DNA of 15,633 bases from CAZNMF01 sp035547155. GTDB taxonomy: Bacteria > Acidobacteriota > Vicinamibacteria > Vicinamibacterales > SCN-69-37. Shown one piece after another: positions 7,018 through 14,065 of the stretch. A model generated the notes under the pieces. The model was not told the DNA's origin, did not search any database, and worked only from the letters and a program-made list of their open reading frames with translations. Both the position numbers and the translations under genes were made by a program. Every line of letters begins with the position of its first letter. Position 1 is the first letter of the stretch. The DNA lies in assembly GCA_035547155.1 (NCBI GenBank), contig DASZVJ010000048.1, positions 1-15,633 on the forward strand. Reading direction: 5' to 3'.

Positions 7018-8700
7018 CTACAACCGCCCCGATCGCATGATCCCGATGGCGAGGCCGATGCCGAAGACGGCCGCCACCAGGAAGCCGATCAGTCCGAGGA
7101 TCGGATAGCCGTACAGGGCCGCTCCGCGGCCCGCGTGGATGACCAGCGACGAACCGACGATCAGGGCGGCGATGATCAAGGCGAACGCAATGCGATTGCT
7201 CGATCGGTCCATCTCGTGGACGAAGTGATCCAGATTCTGGTGGACGAACTGGACCTGCAGGCGTCCGTCGCGGATCTTGCGGGCGATCGCGTCCAGGTGC
7301 TGCGGCATCGCCTGCATCGCCGTCAGCGTCTGCGACAGCACGTGCATGAGCCGCTTCGCGATCGCCTCGGGCGCCAGCTCACGCTGGCGCAACCGCTCGG
7401 CCATGGGCGCCGCGTGCTCGACCATCCTGAACGAGGGATCGAGCTGCGCGCCGACGCCCTCGATCGTCACGAGCGCTTTGATCAGCAACATCAGTTGCGA
7501 CGGAAACCGCAGCCGATGACGCGCCGCCGTCCCGACGACGTCGCCGAGCAGATCGCGGACGGACAGATCGGCGAGCGGCACGTCGCCGTACAACTCGACG
7601 AGCGCGGTCAAGTCGCGCTCCAGCGCCGCGGCATCGACGTCGCCGCGCGGCTCCATGATCTCGAGGGCGACGGCGGTCAGCTCGGCCGTGTCGCGATGTC
7701 CGATCGCGCGAACGATGCGCGCCAACGCGCCGCGGGCGCGCTCGTCCAACCGGCCGACCATGCCGAGATCGAGAAAGCCGATCACCTCGTCGGCCATCAC
7801 GACGAGGTTGCCGGGATGCGGATCGGCGTGAAAGAAGCCGTGCTCGAGCACCTGGCTGAGGATGGCGCTCGCGCCGCGCCGCGCGATCAGGCGGCGCGCA
7901 AACGGCCCGACGCCCGCCGCGTCCAGCTCGGTCACCTTCACGCCGTCGAGATACTCCATCGTGAGCACACTCGACGTCGTCTGTGCCCAGTACACGCGCG
8001 GAAACCGGACCGTGGGATCGCCGGTGAAGTTCGCGGCGCAGCGCTCCAGGTTGCGTCCCTCGCGAACGAGATCCTGCTCGCTGCGGATCGTACGCGCGAA
8101 CTCGTCGACGAGCCGGACCGGATCGACGGCATCGGCTGCGGGCACGTGCCGCTGCACGAGGCGCGCAAGCTGCCGCAGGATCTCGACGTCGGCGGCAATC
8201 GTCCTGCCGATGCCCGGCCGCCGCACCTTGACGGCCACGATCTCGCCCGAGGACAGCACGGCGCGATGAACCTGCGCGATCGACGCCGACGCAATCGGCG
8301 TGGACTCGAACGTCGGGAACAACGCGGCGATCGGCTGGCCGAGGGCGGCTTCGATGGCCGATTCGGCGGCACCTGGGGCAAGCGGCGCGACATGCTCCTG
8401 CAGCACGGTGAGCTCGGCGATGAGATCGGCGGGCAGCAGATCCGATCGCACGCTCAGCGCCTGGCCGAACTTGACGAATGTCGGTCCGAGCTCTTCGAGC
8501 GTGAGACGGATGCGGGCCGCACGCGATAGCGACGCCATGCGCGCGGACGGCGGCAACAGGCGCGTGCCCCACGCGAGATACGAGCCGAGGTGCAGCGCGT
8601 CGACGACGTCCGCCAACCCATGCGTGACGAGGACGCGGGCGACGTCGCCGTAGCGGCGCATCAGCGACGGAGCGGCGGCCGGCGCGCCCGTCTCGGTCAT
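7018..8700 (-). CDS. UbiB/ABC1/AarF-family atypical kinase
   Basis: A 560-residue protein of the UbiB (ADCK/ABC1) family, the usual length. It shows the family-specific K77-F-G-Q80 motif, S207-E-x-D210, the Ala-rich nucleotide loop ASASIAQVH (137-145) in place of a normal Gly loop, K158 in VAVKVRRPG, HADPHPGN (291-298) and the metal-binding D311 in FLDLG. Two hydrophobic segments at the C-terminus (about 508-528 and 533-555) anchor it in the membrane, as in UbiB. Family members support ubiquinone or menaquinone synthesis, or lipid and quinone distribution, by ATPase activity; the substrate here is unknown. The start ATG overlaps the stop of the phasin-like gene as ATGA, so it is the last gene of a five-gene operon. 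No ubiquinone gene is nearby, hence no ubiB symbol. Confidence 0.93.
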   Translation of the reverse strand: MTETGAPAAAPSLMRRYGDVARVLVTHGLADVVDALHLGSYLAWGTRLLPPSARMASLSRAARIRLTLEELGPTFVKFGQALSVRSDLLPADLIAELTVLQEHVAPLAPGAAESAIEAALGQPIAALFPTFESTPIASASIAQVHRAVLSSGEIVAVKVRRPGIGRTIAADVEILRQLARLVQRHVPAADAVDPVRLVDEFARTIRSEQDLVREGRNLERCAANFTGDPTVRFPRVYWAQTTSSVLTMEYLDGVKVTELDAAGVGPFARRLIARRGASAILSQVLEHGFFHADPHPGNLVVMADEVIGFLDLGMVGRLDERARGALARIVRAIGHRDTAELTAVALEIMEPRGDVDAAALERDLTALVELYGDVPLADLSVRDLLGDVVGTAARHRLRFPSQLMLLIKALVTIEGVGAQLDPSFRMVEHAAPMAERLRQRELAPEAIAKRLMHVLSQTLTAMQAMPQHLDAIARKIRDGRLQVQFVHQNLDHFVHEMDRSSNRIAFALIIAALIVGSSLVIHAGRGAALYGYPILGLIGFLVAAVFGIGLAIGIMRSGRL

Positions 8701-9020
8701 CGCGGGTGGGCGTCCGATGCGATCAGGGCCGTGACGGCCTGCTCGAGCGCGTCGACGCGCGCCTGCAGATCGGCGACGCTCGCATGCGACGCGACGTTCC
8801 GCCGCCCGAGCGTCTCGTCGACGACGGCGCGGATGCGGTCGTCGAGCTCTTCGTCGCGGCTCGCGCGGCGCTGCGCCCATCGCGCGCGCAGGTCCCGCGC
8901 CTCATCGGCCGCGATCTCCCCGCGGCGCACGAGATCCTCGACGATCGCCCGGAGTTTCTCGTCGGTCAGATCCACCGCGCCGACGGCCGCCAGCAGTAAT
9001 GCGCGCATCGAGTCGAACAT
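8697..9020 (-). CDS. Phasin-like small coiled-coil protein
   Basis: A 107-residue, highly charged, helical protein. It starts with a short amphipathic stretch (MFDSMRALLLAAVGAV), continues with a segment like those of polyhydroxyalkanoate regulator/phasin proteins (DEKLRAIVEDLVRRGEI), and ends with a coiled-coil heptad region (about 83-101, VADLQARVDALEQAV). This architecture matches the small COG3937-type family, annotated as PHA-synthesis regulator phasin. No PHA synthase or depolymerase is in the window, so a link to storage granules is weak and a role as accessory subunit of the following kinase-like protein is equally possible. The ATG at 9020 has a very strong GAGGAGGGG site. Its stop overlaps the kinase start (ATGA), so the two are translationally coupled. 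Confidence 0.75.
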   Translation of the reverse strand: MFDSMRALLLAAVGAVDLTDEKLRAIVEDLVRRGEIAADEARDLRARWAQRRASRDEELDDRIRAVVDETLGRRNVASHASVADLQARVDALEQAVTALIASDAHPR

Positions 9021-9035
9021 GATCCCCTCCTCGTG

Positions 9036-9548
9036 TCAGTCGCGTGTCCATGTCACGTGCGCGAACTTGTTCTCGTGCGAGAACCCGTAGTGCACGATGC
9101 CGTCAAACGCCTTGTGCAACGCCTCGCCAAGCCGCTTCGCCAGGTGCTCGGTCGTCGTACGGACGGTGATTCGGCCGTCGTTTCGATCGATGTGCACGAT
9201 GCGCGCGGTCGGATTGTCGTCGGCCGTGCGCCTCGCCTCGCCCTGGATGAGCCGTTCGATCTCGCCCTGGTGGGCGGCGGCGAACGCGCCCGAGATGCGC
9301 ACTTCGCCGCTGAACTGCTCCGCGGCGATCATGCGGCAGGCCGGACAGATCGTCGGCCGCGGGTCCGCGACGGCCTCGAGGCTCGCGGCTGCCGGAGGAT
9401 GCAGCGTCCAGCGGCGCCTGAGGTACATCGCGCCGCAGCGCTCGCAGATGAGGGGGCCGCGCGGAGCTCTCGGCCCTCGGTGCGCGCCGCCCTCGTGGTC
9501 GACGCGATGGGTGAACGTCGCGTTCGTGTACTTCTTGGATGTCCGCAT
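9036..9548 (-). CDS. BCAM0308-family protein with zinc-ribbon cysteines
   Basis: A 170-residue cytoplasmic protein. The N-terminal motif MRTSKKYTN, two Cys pairs (C35-x2-C38 and C68-x2-C71) that can hold one zinc ion, and a C-terminal domain ending in GFSHENKFAHVTWTRD match the BCAM0308 family as I remember it. The function of the family is unknown; the zinc ribbon next to a compact alpha/beta domain suggests RNA or ribosome contact, but this is inference. The name comes from a Burkholderia gene in a low-oxygen-activated locus. The second of two adjacent ATGs (9548) is chosen because AGGAGGA abuts the first and would be too close to it. It lies 41 bases after the hydrolase gene and 15 before the phasin-like gene, within one operon. 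Confidence 0.85.
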   Translation of the reverse strand: MRTSKKYTNATFTHRVDHEGGAHRGPRAPRGPLICERCGAMYLRRRWTLHPPAAASLEAVADPRPTICPACRMIAAEQFSGEVRISGAFAAAHQGEIERLIQGEARRTADDNPTARIVHIDRNDGRITVRTTTEHLAKRLGEALHKAFDGIVHYGFSHENKFAHVTWTRD

Positions 9549-9589
9549 CATTCCTCCTCGCGGCGCCTTCGGATCGCACGCGCGGCGCG

Positions 9590-10267
9590 TCAGCCTCGAG
9601 CGCGCAGCGCCGGCGCCAAATGGGCCACAAACCACTCGCCGGCACGCGCGGCGACGACGTCGAGCGTGCCCGGCTCCTCGAACAGATGGCTCGCGCCGGG
9701 CACGATCTCCAGTGAGACGGCGCCACGCATCCTCGCCTTGGCCTGCTCGTTCAGGGCGATGACCTGCGTGTCGAGGCCGCCGACGATTAACAACGTCGGC
9801 GCCGTCACGTTCGACAGCGCGGCGCCGGCCAGATCCGGCCGCCCCCCGCGCGAGACCACAGCTAGGACGTCGTGCGGCCGCGCGGCCGCCGCGACCAGCG
9901 CGGCGGCTGCGCCGGTGCTCGCGCCGAACAACCCGATCGGCCGCGCCGGCAGGTCGCGCGCGCCCCGCACCCAATCGACGAGCGCGACGACGCGGCGGCC
10001 AAGCAGGTCGATGTCGAAACGCAACGACGCATCCACGCGATCGATCGCCTCTTCGTCACGCGTCAGCAGATCGGCCAGCAGCGTCGCAAGCCCGCGACGC
10101 CGCAGCGCCTGCGCGACGGCCCGATTGCGCGGGCTGTGGCGGCCGCTGCCGCTGCCGTGCGCGAAGATCACGATCCCGCGGTACCCGTCCGGCGCGGACA
10201 GATCCGCGGCAAGCGTCGCCCCGCCCGCGGCAATCTGCACGGATCGATGATCGATGAATGGGCTCAT
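9590..10267 (-). CDS. Dienelactone-hydrolase-like alpha/beta hydrolase
   Basis: A 225-residue cytoplasmic hydrolase. The oxyanion region FAHGSGSGRHSPRN (35-48), the nucleophile elbow GLFGASTGAAA with S117, the acid D166 in IVGGLDTQ and H194 in GASHLFEEPG give a full Ser-Asp-His triad. The substrate is unknown; true dienelactone hydrolases use Cys, so ester or phosphate-ester chemistry is open. The ATG at 10267 starts right at the domain. A GTG at 10300 would add 11 residues and overlap the stop of the upstream phosphoribosyltransferase as GTGA, so it may be the real coupled start; neither has a good ribosome-binding site. In many bacteria these two enzymes occur as one fused polypeptide; here they are separate, adjacent genes. 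Confidence 0.9.
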   Translation of the reverse strand: MSPFIDHRSVQIAAGGATLAADLSAPDGYRGIVIFAHGSGSGRHSPRNRAVAQALRRRGLATLLADLLTRDEEAIDRVDASLRFDIDLLGRRVVALVDWVRGARDLPARPIGLFGASTGAAAALVAAAARPHDVLAVVSRGGRPDLAGAALSNVTAPTLLIVGGLDTQVIALNEQAKARMRGAVSLEIVPGASHLFEEPGTLDVVAARAGEWFVAHLAPALRARG

Positions 10268-10296
10268 GGACGTCTCGATCGCCACGCCGGTACGGA

Positions 10297-10953
10297 TCAC
10301 GTCGGCACGTCGCGCGCGTCCGGCTGACGGGCCGCGCGCAGCCGCGCGACGACGTCGTCGTCGCTGACCTCGGAGAAATCGTCGAAGAACGCGCCCACGG
10401 CGCCGAACGCCGCGGGCGCGTGGAGACAGACGACCTCGTCGGCCACCGCGCGCAGCCGCGCCACCGTGTCCGGCGGCGCGACGGCGACGGCGACGATGAC
10501 GCGCGCCGCGCGCTGCGCGCGCGCGGCGCGCACGGCGGCAATCGCCGTCGATCCCGTCGCGAGGCCGTCATCCACGATGATCACGATGCGGCCGGCCAGG
10601 TCGAGGCGCGGGTGCGCGGCGGTGTACCGATCGCGGCGCTGGCGCAACGTCGCGAGCTGGGCGGCTTTCTCCACTTCGATCGCGCGCGGGGCGATGCCGA
10701 GGTCCTCGGCAAACGGCGCCATGTAGACCTGTCCGGTCTCGTCGATCGATCCGATCGCCAGCTCCGGCTGAAACGGCGCGCGGAGCTTGTGCACGAGCAT
10801 CACGTCCAGATCGCCGCCCAGGCGCGCCGCAATCGTCGCCGCCATCGGCACGCCGCCGCGCGGAACGCCGAGCACGAGCGGGCGTTGGCCGCGGTAGGAC
10901 TGCAGCCGATCGGCCAGCCGTTCGGCCGCGTCTGCGCGATCGCGAAACCTCAT
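10297..10953 (-). CDS. Predicted phosphoribosyltransferase (COG1926 type)
   Basis: A 218-residue type I phosphoribosyltransferase. The PRPP-binding loop IVDDGLATGSTA (126-137) is intact, and the N-terminal LVLGVPRGGVPMA (26-38) supplies the pyrophosphate-binding loop. The middle region KLRAPFQPELAIGSIDETG is typical of the uncharacterised COG1926 branch rather than of purine or pyrimidine salvage enzymes. The base substrate is unknown. The ATG at 10953 has GAGAGG about 5 bases upstream, so the longer open frame reaching 11262 is not used. It is the first gene of the operon with the hydrolase, BCAM0308-family, phasin-like and UbiB-like genes. COG1926 proteins are often fused to a dienelactone-hydrolase-like domain, matching the gene next door. 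Confidence 0.9.
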   Translation of the reverse strand: MRFRDRADAAERLADRLQSYRGQRPLVLGVPRGGVPMAATIAARLGGDLDVMLVHKLRAPFQPELAIGSIDETGQVYMAPFAEDLGIAPRAIEVEKAAQLATLRQRRDRYTAAHPRLDLAGRIVIIVDDGLATGSTAIAAVRAARAQRAARVIVAVAVAPPDTVARLRAVADEVVCLHAPAAFGAVGAFFDDFSEVSDDDVVARLRAARQPDARDVPT

Positions 10954-11179
10954 AGGGCCTCTCTTGAACGTCTTCGAGCTCGTCTGCCCAGCCTCTCGAG
11001 GCAACCCCGGACTTCTTAGCAACGAGCCTGCCAGCCATCGACGGCTGATCAGCGTCCAAACCGCGCCAGTTCTACGCGGCGACAGCACGGGCCGCGGGAA
11101 ATCGCTCGCCCCGGTGCGGAATCCGACCCGGGACCAGAGCCCGTCGCCGCCGCGCGACTGCCGCTGCCGCGCATCGCCT

Positions 11180-11264
11180 GTCGCCGGTAGCCGGTGTAGG
11201 AACGGGCTCGTGTAGCTGCCCGATCTTCGGTCGCCTGTAGCCTGTGGCCCGTAGCCTGTCATAG
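11180..11264 (+). repeat. Period-7 tandem repeat (GTNGCCY family), two blocks
   Basis: Block one (11180-11200) holds three 7-base units, the last degenerate. Block two (11230-11257) holds four units of GTNGCCY without interruption, followed by a degenerate unit (11258-11264). About 30 bases of non-repeat sequence separate the blocks. The array ends 9 bases before the znuC-like start codon. The same heptamer family is at 3301-3326 on the other strand. Confidence 0.75.
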
Positions 11265-11267
11265 TCT
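11262..11267 (+). promoter_or_regulatory. Possible -10 element of a leaderless znuC-like transcript
   Basis: TAGTCT fits TANNNT and lies 6 bases before the ATG at 11274. No Shine-Dalgarno sequence is visible, so transcription may begin at or near the start codon. No clear -35 is seen because the upstream bases are heptamer repeats. Confidence 0.3.
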
Positions 11268-11273
11268 GTCCGG

Positions 11274-11975
11274 ATGTCCCTGGCGCTCGACGTCCAGCAC
11301 CTGTCGGTCCGCTTCGGCGAGCGCCGCATCCTGTCGGATCTGACCTTTCAGGTACCGGCTGGCTCGTCGCTCGCGATTCTCGGACCGAACGGCGCCGGCA
11401 AGACGGTCCTGTTTCGCGCGCTGATCGGATCGCTTCCGTCCGACGGATCGATTGCGTGGGCCCCGGACACGCGCATCGGCTACGTGCCGCAGAAGCTCGA
11501 CATCGAACGCGACATGCCGATGACCGGTCTGGATCTGCTTCGCGCGCGCACGACGTTGGCGCGCCACGTCACGCCGCGCGTCGAGATCGCGCAGGCGCTC
11601 GCGCTCGTCGGCATGGCGCGCGCGACTGCCGAGCAGCCGATCGGCACCCTGTCGACGGGACAGTTCCAGCGCATCCTCGTCGCCATGGCGCTCGTCTCCG
11701 CGCCGAACGTGCTGCTGCTCGACGAGCCGACGGCCGGTCTCGACGAGCCCGGCCAGGAACAGCTGAACGCGCTCGTGCACCGCCTGCAGCAGGAGCAGAA
11801 CCTGACGGTGCTCTTCATCTCGCACGAGCTCAACGTCATCTATCAGTACGCGACGAACGTGCTCTGCCTCGGCCGATCGCACGTGTGCCTCGGCCCGCCG
11901 ACGCGCATTCTCACGCCGGACGTGCTGCACGAGATGTACGGCACGTCGACGGACTACCACGTCCATGGCCATTGA
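11274..11975 (+). CDS. Zinc/manganese-type ABC transporter, ATP-binding protein (ZnuC-like)
   Basis: A 233-residue ABC ATPase that would energise metal uptake at the inner membrane face. Walker A is GPNGAGKT (37-44), the Q-loop is VPQK (71-74), the signature is LSTGQ (126-130), Walker B is VLLLDEP (146-152) and the switch is H184. The overall sequence, the ELNVIYQYATNVLCLG segment and the pairing with a ZnuB-type permease place it in the Zn/Mn (ZnuC, MntB, TroB) group. The C-terminus YHVHGH is rich in His and might bind metal. The ATG at 11274 is used although no ribosome-binding site precedes it. The permease gene overlaps its 3' end by 11 bases. No substrate-binding protein gene or Fur/Zur regulator is in the window, so zinc versus manganese cannot be decided. 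Confidence 0.9.
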   Translation: MSLALDVQHLSVRFGERRILSDLTFQVPAGSSLAILGPNGAGKTVLFRALIGSLPSDGSIAWAPDTRIGYVPQKLDIERDMPMTGLDLLRARTTLARHVTPRVEIAQALALVGMARATAEQPIGTLSTGQFQRILVAMALVSAPNVLLLDEPTAGLDEPGQEQLNALVHRLQQEQNLTVLFISHELNVIYQYATNVLCLGRSHVCLGPPTRILTPDVLHEMYGTSTDYHVHGH

Positions 11976-12723
11976 GTCGCTGATGCTCTCGATCGCGATG
12001 GCGATCGCCGCCGGCCTGGTCGGATCGTTCGCCGTCATGCGGCGGATGACGCTGGCCGCCGACGCGCTGTCGCACGTCGCGCTGCCTGGCATCGGCATCG
12101 CGCTCGCGCTGCACATCCATCCGATCCTCGGCGCGGCGGCGACGCTGTTCTTCGGCGCGTTCCTCGTCTGGGTGCTCGACGAGCGGTCGCACATCGCGAC
12201 GGAGACGATCGTTGGCGTCGTGTTCTCGACGGCGCTCGCGATCGGCAGCCTGATGGCGTCGCCGGAAGACTTGATCGATGCGCTCTTCGGCGGCGCGGGC
12301 GCGTTGAGCTGGACCGAGTCGATCATCGGCCTGCTCGCCGCAGCCGCCATCGTGGCGTTCGTCCTCACCCAGAAGAACCGGCTGGCCGTCGCGCTCGTGT
12401 CGAAGGACGTCGCGCGAACCGCCGGCGTGGACGTCAGCCGGCTGAATCTGCTCTTCCTCTTTGCGTTCGCGCTCACGATCGCGCTCGGGCTGCGCTATCT
12501 CGGCGTGCTCCTGATGGGCGCGCTCGTCATCATCCCGGCCGCCACGGCCAAACGTCTCGCGCGCAATCTCGACAGCATGCTGCGTATCGCCGTGCTCGCC
12601 GCGGTCGTCGCGACGATCGCCGGCGCATCGCTCGCGGCCTGGCTGCATCGTGAAACAGGACCGCTCATCGTGACCATGGCTGCCGTGGGCTACTTCGCGA
12701 GTCTGCTGAAACGGCAGGGATAA
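11965..12723 (+). CDS. Zinc/manganese-type ABC transporter, permease (ZnuB-like)
   Basis: A 252-residue inner-membrane permease with about seven to eight hydrophobic segments. It has the ABC-3 family pattern: the early MRRMTLAADALSHVALPGIGIA segment (25-46), in which the Asp/Ser/His cluster faces the transport path, a cytoplasmic loop SKDVARTAGVDV that docks on the ATPase, and GLRYLGVLLMGALVIIPAA (173-191). These features fit ZnuB, MntC and TroC-type metal permeases. Its ATG lies inside the last codons of the ATPase gene, an 11-base overlap that implies translational coupling. A complete importer also needs a periplasmic binding lipoprotein, not encoded next to it here. The gene ends 99 bases before the MacB-like permease, which has its own ribosome-binding site. 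Confidence 0.92.
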   Translation: MAIESLMLSIAMAIAAGLVGSFAVMRRMTLAADALSHVALPGIGIALALHIHPILGAAATLFFGAFLVWVLDERSHIATETIVGVVFSTALAIGSLMASPEDLIDALFGGAGALSWTESIIGLLAAAAIVAFVLTQKNRLAVALVSKDVARTAGVDVSRLNLLFLFAFALTIALGLRYLGVLLMGALVIIPAATAKRLARNLDSMLRIAVLAAVVATIAGASLAAWLHRETGPLIVTMAAVGYFASLLKRQG

Positions 12724-12822
12724 CCCGAACGCCGCAACACGGAGGTCTGGCCATTTGCGTCGTGGCCGGCTATTCGACCGCGCCTGCCGTCCAAACCGCT
12801 GGCGTCGTTGGAAGGAACCTCC

Positions 12823-14040
12823 ATGATCGTGACGACGACCCGTATTGCATTCACCTCACTGCTTCGCAACCGCCTGCGCACCAGCCTGACGCTGATCGCC
12901 GTCGGCATCGGCATCGCCGCGGTGATGACCACGGCCGCGCTCGGCGCGGCGGCGACCGACCGCGTCGACCAGCAGATCAGCGCCGTCGGCGAAGACTTTC
13001 TCTGGATTCGCGCGGGCAATCGCACGCTGGCCGGCGTGCGGACGGGCTTCGGCGGCGCGCGCACGCTCACCGCAGACGACGGCGTCGCCATCGCGCAGAA
13101 CGTCGAAGAGATCAAGGCCTGCTCGCCGCAGATGTCCGCGCGCGAACAGGTGATCACGGCGAATCAGAACTGGAACACGCGCTATCAAGGCGTGCTGCCC
13201 GCGTTCTTCGACATCAGGCGGCGGACGCTGCTCGCGGGCACGTTCTTCTCCGACGCCGACGTCCAGTCGCACGCGCGCGTGCTCGTGTTGGGCGTGTCCG
13301 TCGCCGAACGGCTGTTCGGCGACGCCAATCCGATTGGCCACGTCATCCGCCTCGGCCGCTTTCCGTTCCGCGTCATCGGCGTGCTCGAGAGCCGCGGCAT
13401 CGGCCGTGACGGCGTGGACCGCGACGACGCGGTGTTCGTGCCGTTGACGACGGCCGTCAGCGTGCTCGATCGGCGCACGTGGGTGACGGACATCATGTGC
13501 TCCGTCCGGGATCCGCAGACGATGAACCTCGCCGAAGCGCACGTCAGCACGCTCCTGCGCGAGCGCCATGGCCTGACGGCCGACGAGCCCGATGACTTCC
13601 AAGTTCAGAAGCCGCTGGAGGTGCTGCAGCTGCGCGCGCAGCAGGCGAGCACGATGAGCCTGCTGCTGACGGCAATCGGCGGCGTCTCGCTCGTCGTCGG
13701 CGGCGTCGGCATCATGAACATCATGCTGGTGTCGGTTGCGGAGCGAAAACGCGAGATTGGGATTCGTCTGGCGATCGGCGCGCGCGTGCGGTGGGTGCGC
13801 CTGCAGTTCCTGCTCGAAGCGGCCATGCTCGGCTTGCTCGGCGGCGTCGCGGGCATCGTGCTCGGCTGGCTCGCGTCGCATGTGCTGTCGGCGGGGTTCG
13901 GATGGCCGACGCGCGTGTCCTCCGATGTGCTGCTGCTCTCGGTCGTCGCCGCAATCGGCGCGGGTCTCGTCTTCGGCTACTACCCCGCGTATCGCGCGTC
14001 GAATGCCGACCCGATCGACGCCATGCGCGCGGAATCGTGA
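12823..14040 (+). CDS. MacB/FtsX-type ABC transporter permease, stand-alone
   Basis: A 405-residue permease: one N-terminal membrane helix (about 22-42), a large periplasmic MacB_PCD domain (about 45-265), and three C-terminal helices forming the FtsX domain (about 275-300, 328-352, 368-390). The motif VAERKREIGIRLAIGAR after the second helix is the coupling segment that meets the ATPase. MacB-like proteins are mechanotransmitters that drive export of lipoproteins, peptides or toxins with a MacA adaptor and an outer-membrane channel. No MacB-type ATPase or adaptor gene is adjacent; the nearby ATPase is of metal-importer type and should not pair with it. With a single PCD-FtsX unit it is not one of the duplicated orphan permeases of Acidobacteria. 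The ATG at 12823 follows GGAAGGA at ideal spacing; a TTG at 12808 is the poorer alternative. Confidence 0.9.
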   Translation: MIVTTTRIAFTSLLRNRLRTSLTLIAVGIGIAAVMTTAALGAAATDRVDQQISAVGEDFLWIRAGNRTLAGVRTGFGGARTLTADDGVAIAQNVEEIKACSPQMSAREQVITANQNWNTRYQGVLPAFFDIRRRTLLAGTFFSDADVQSHARVLVLGVSVAERLFGDANPIGHVIRLGRFPFRVIGVLESRGIGRDGVDRDDAVFVPLTTAVSVLDRRTWVTDIMCSVRDPQTMNLAEAHVSTLLRERHGLTADEPDDFQVQKPLEVLQLRAQQASTMSLLLTAIGGVSLVVGGVGIMNIMLVSVAERKREIGIRLAIGARVRWVRLQFLLEAAMLGLLGGVAGIVLGWLASHVLSAGFGWPTRVSSDVLLLSVVAAIGAGLVFGYYPAYRASNADPIDAMRAES

Positions 14041-14065
14041 GGCGTCGCGGCGCGCGTCTTGGAGG

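Larger units (their letters stand above)
10954..11273. other. Divergent intergenic region between the phosphoribosyltransferase operon and the metal ABC genes
   Basis: These 320 bases hold no convincing gene. Open frames exist on both strands but lack ribosome-binding sites and recognisable proteins. The right part (11180-11264) is taken up by period-7 repeats. The left part (10954-11170) must carry the promoter of the minus-strand operon. I see no clear -35/-10 pair, FNR-like palindrome, Zur/MntR box, riboswitch or tRNA there. A short near-palindrome, GCCTC-TC-GAGGC (10990-11001), would lie in the operon leader. Confidence 0.6.

Noticed and set aside
7135..8529. Long plus-strand open frame opposite the UbiB-like gene
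   Set aside because: The protein is Arg/His/Asp-rich with no recognisable fold, and every UbiB motif is intact on the other strand.
10954..11262. N-terminal extension of the phosphoribosyltransferase, or a separate coding segment
   Set aside because: A good ribosome-binding site precedes the ATG at 10953. The extension is read through repeats and carries no known domain.
12823..14040. MacB-like permease as the partner of the upstream metal ABC ATPase
   Set aside because: The ATPase is of the ZnuC type and already overlaps its own ZnuB-type permease. The MacB-like gene is 99 bases further on with its own ribosome-binding site.
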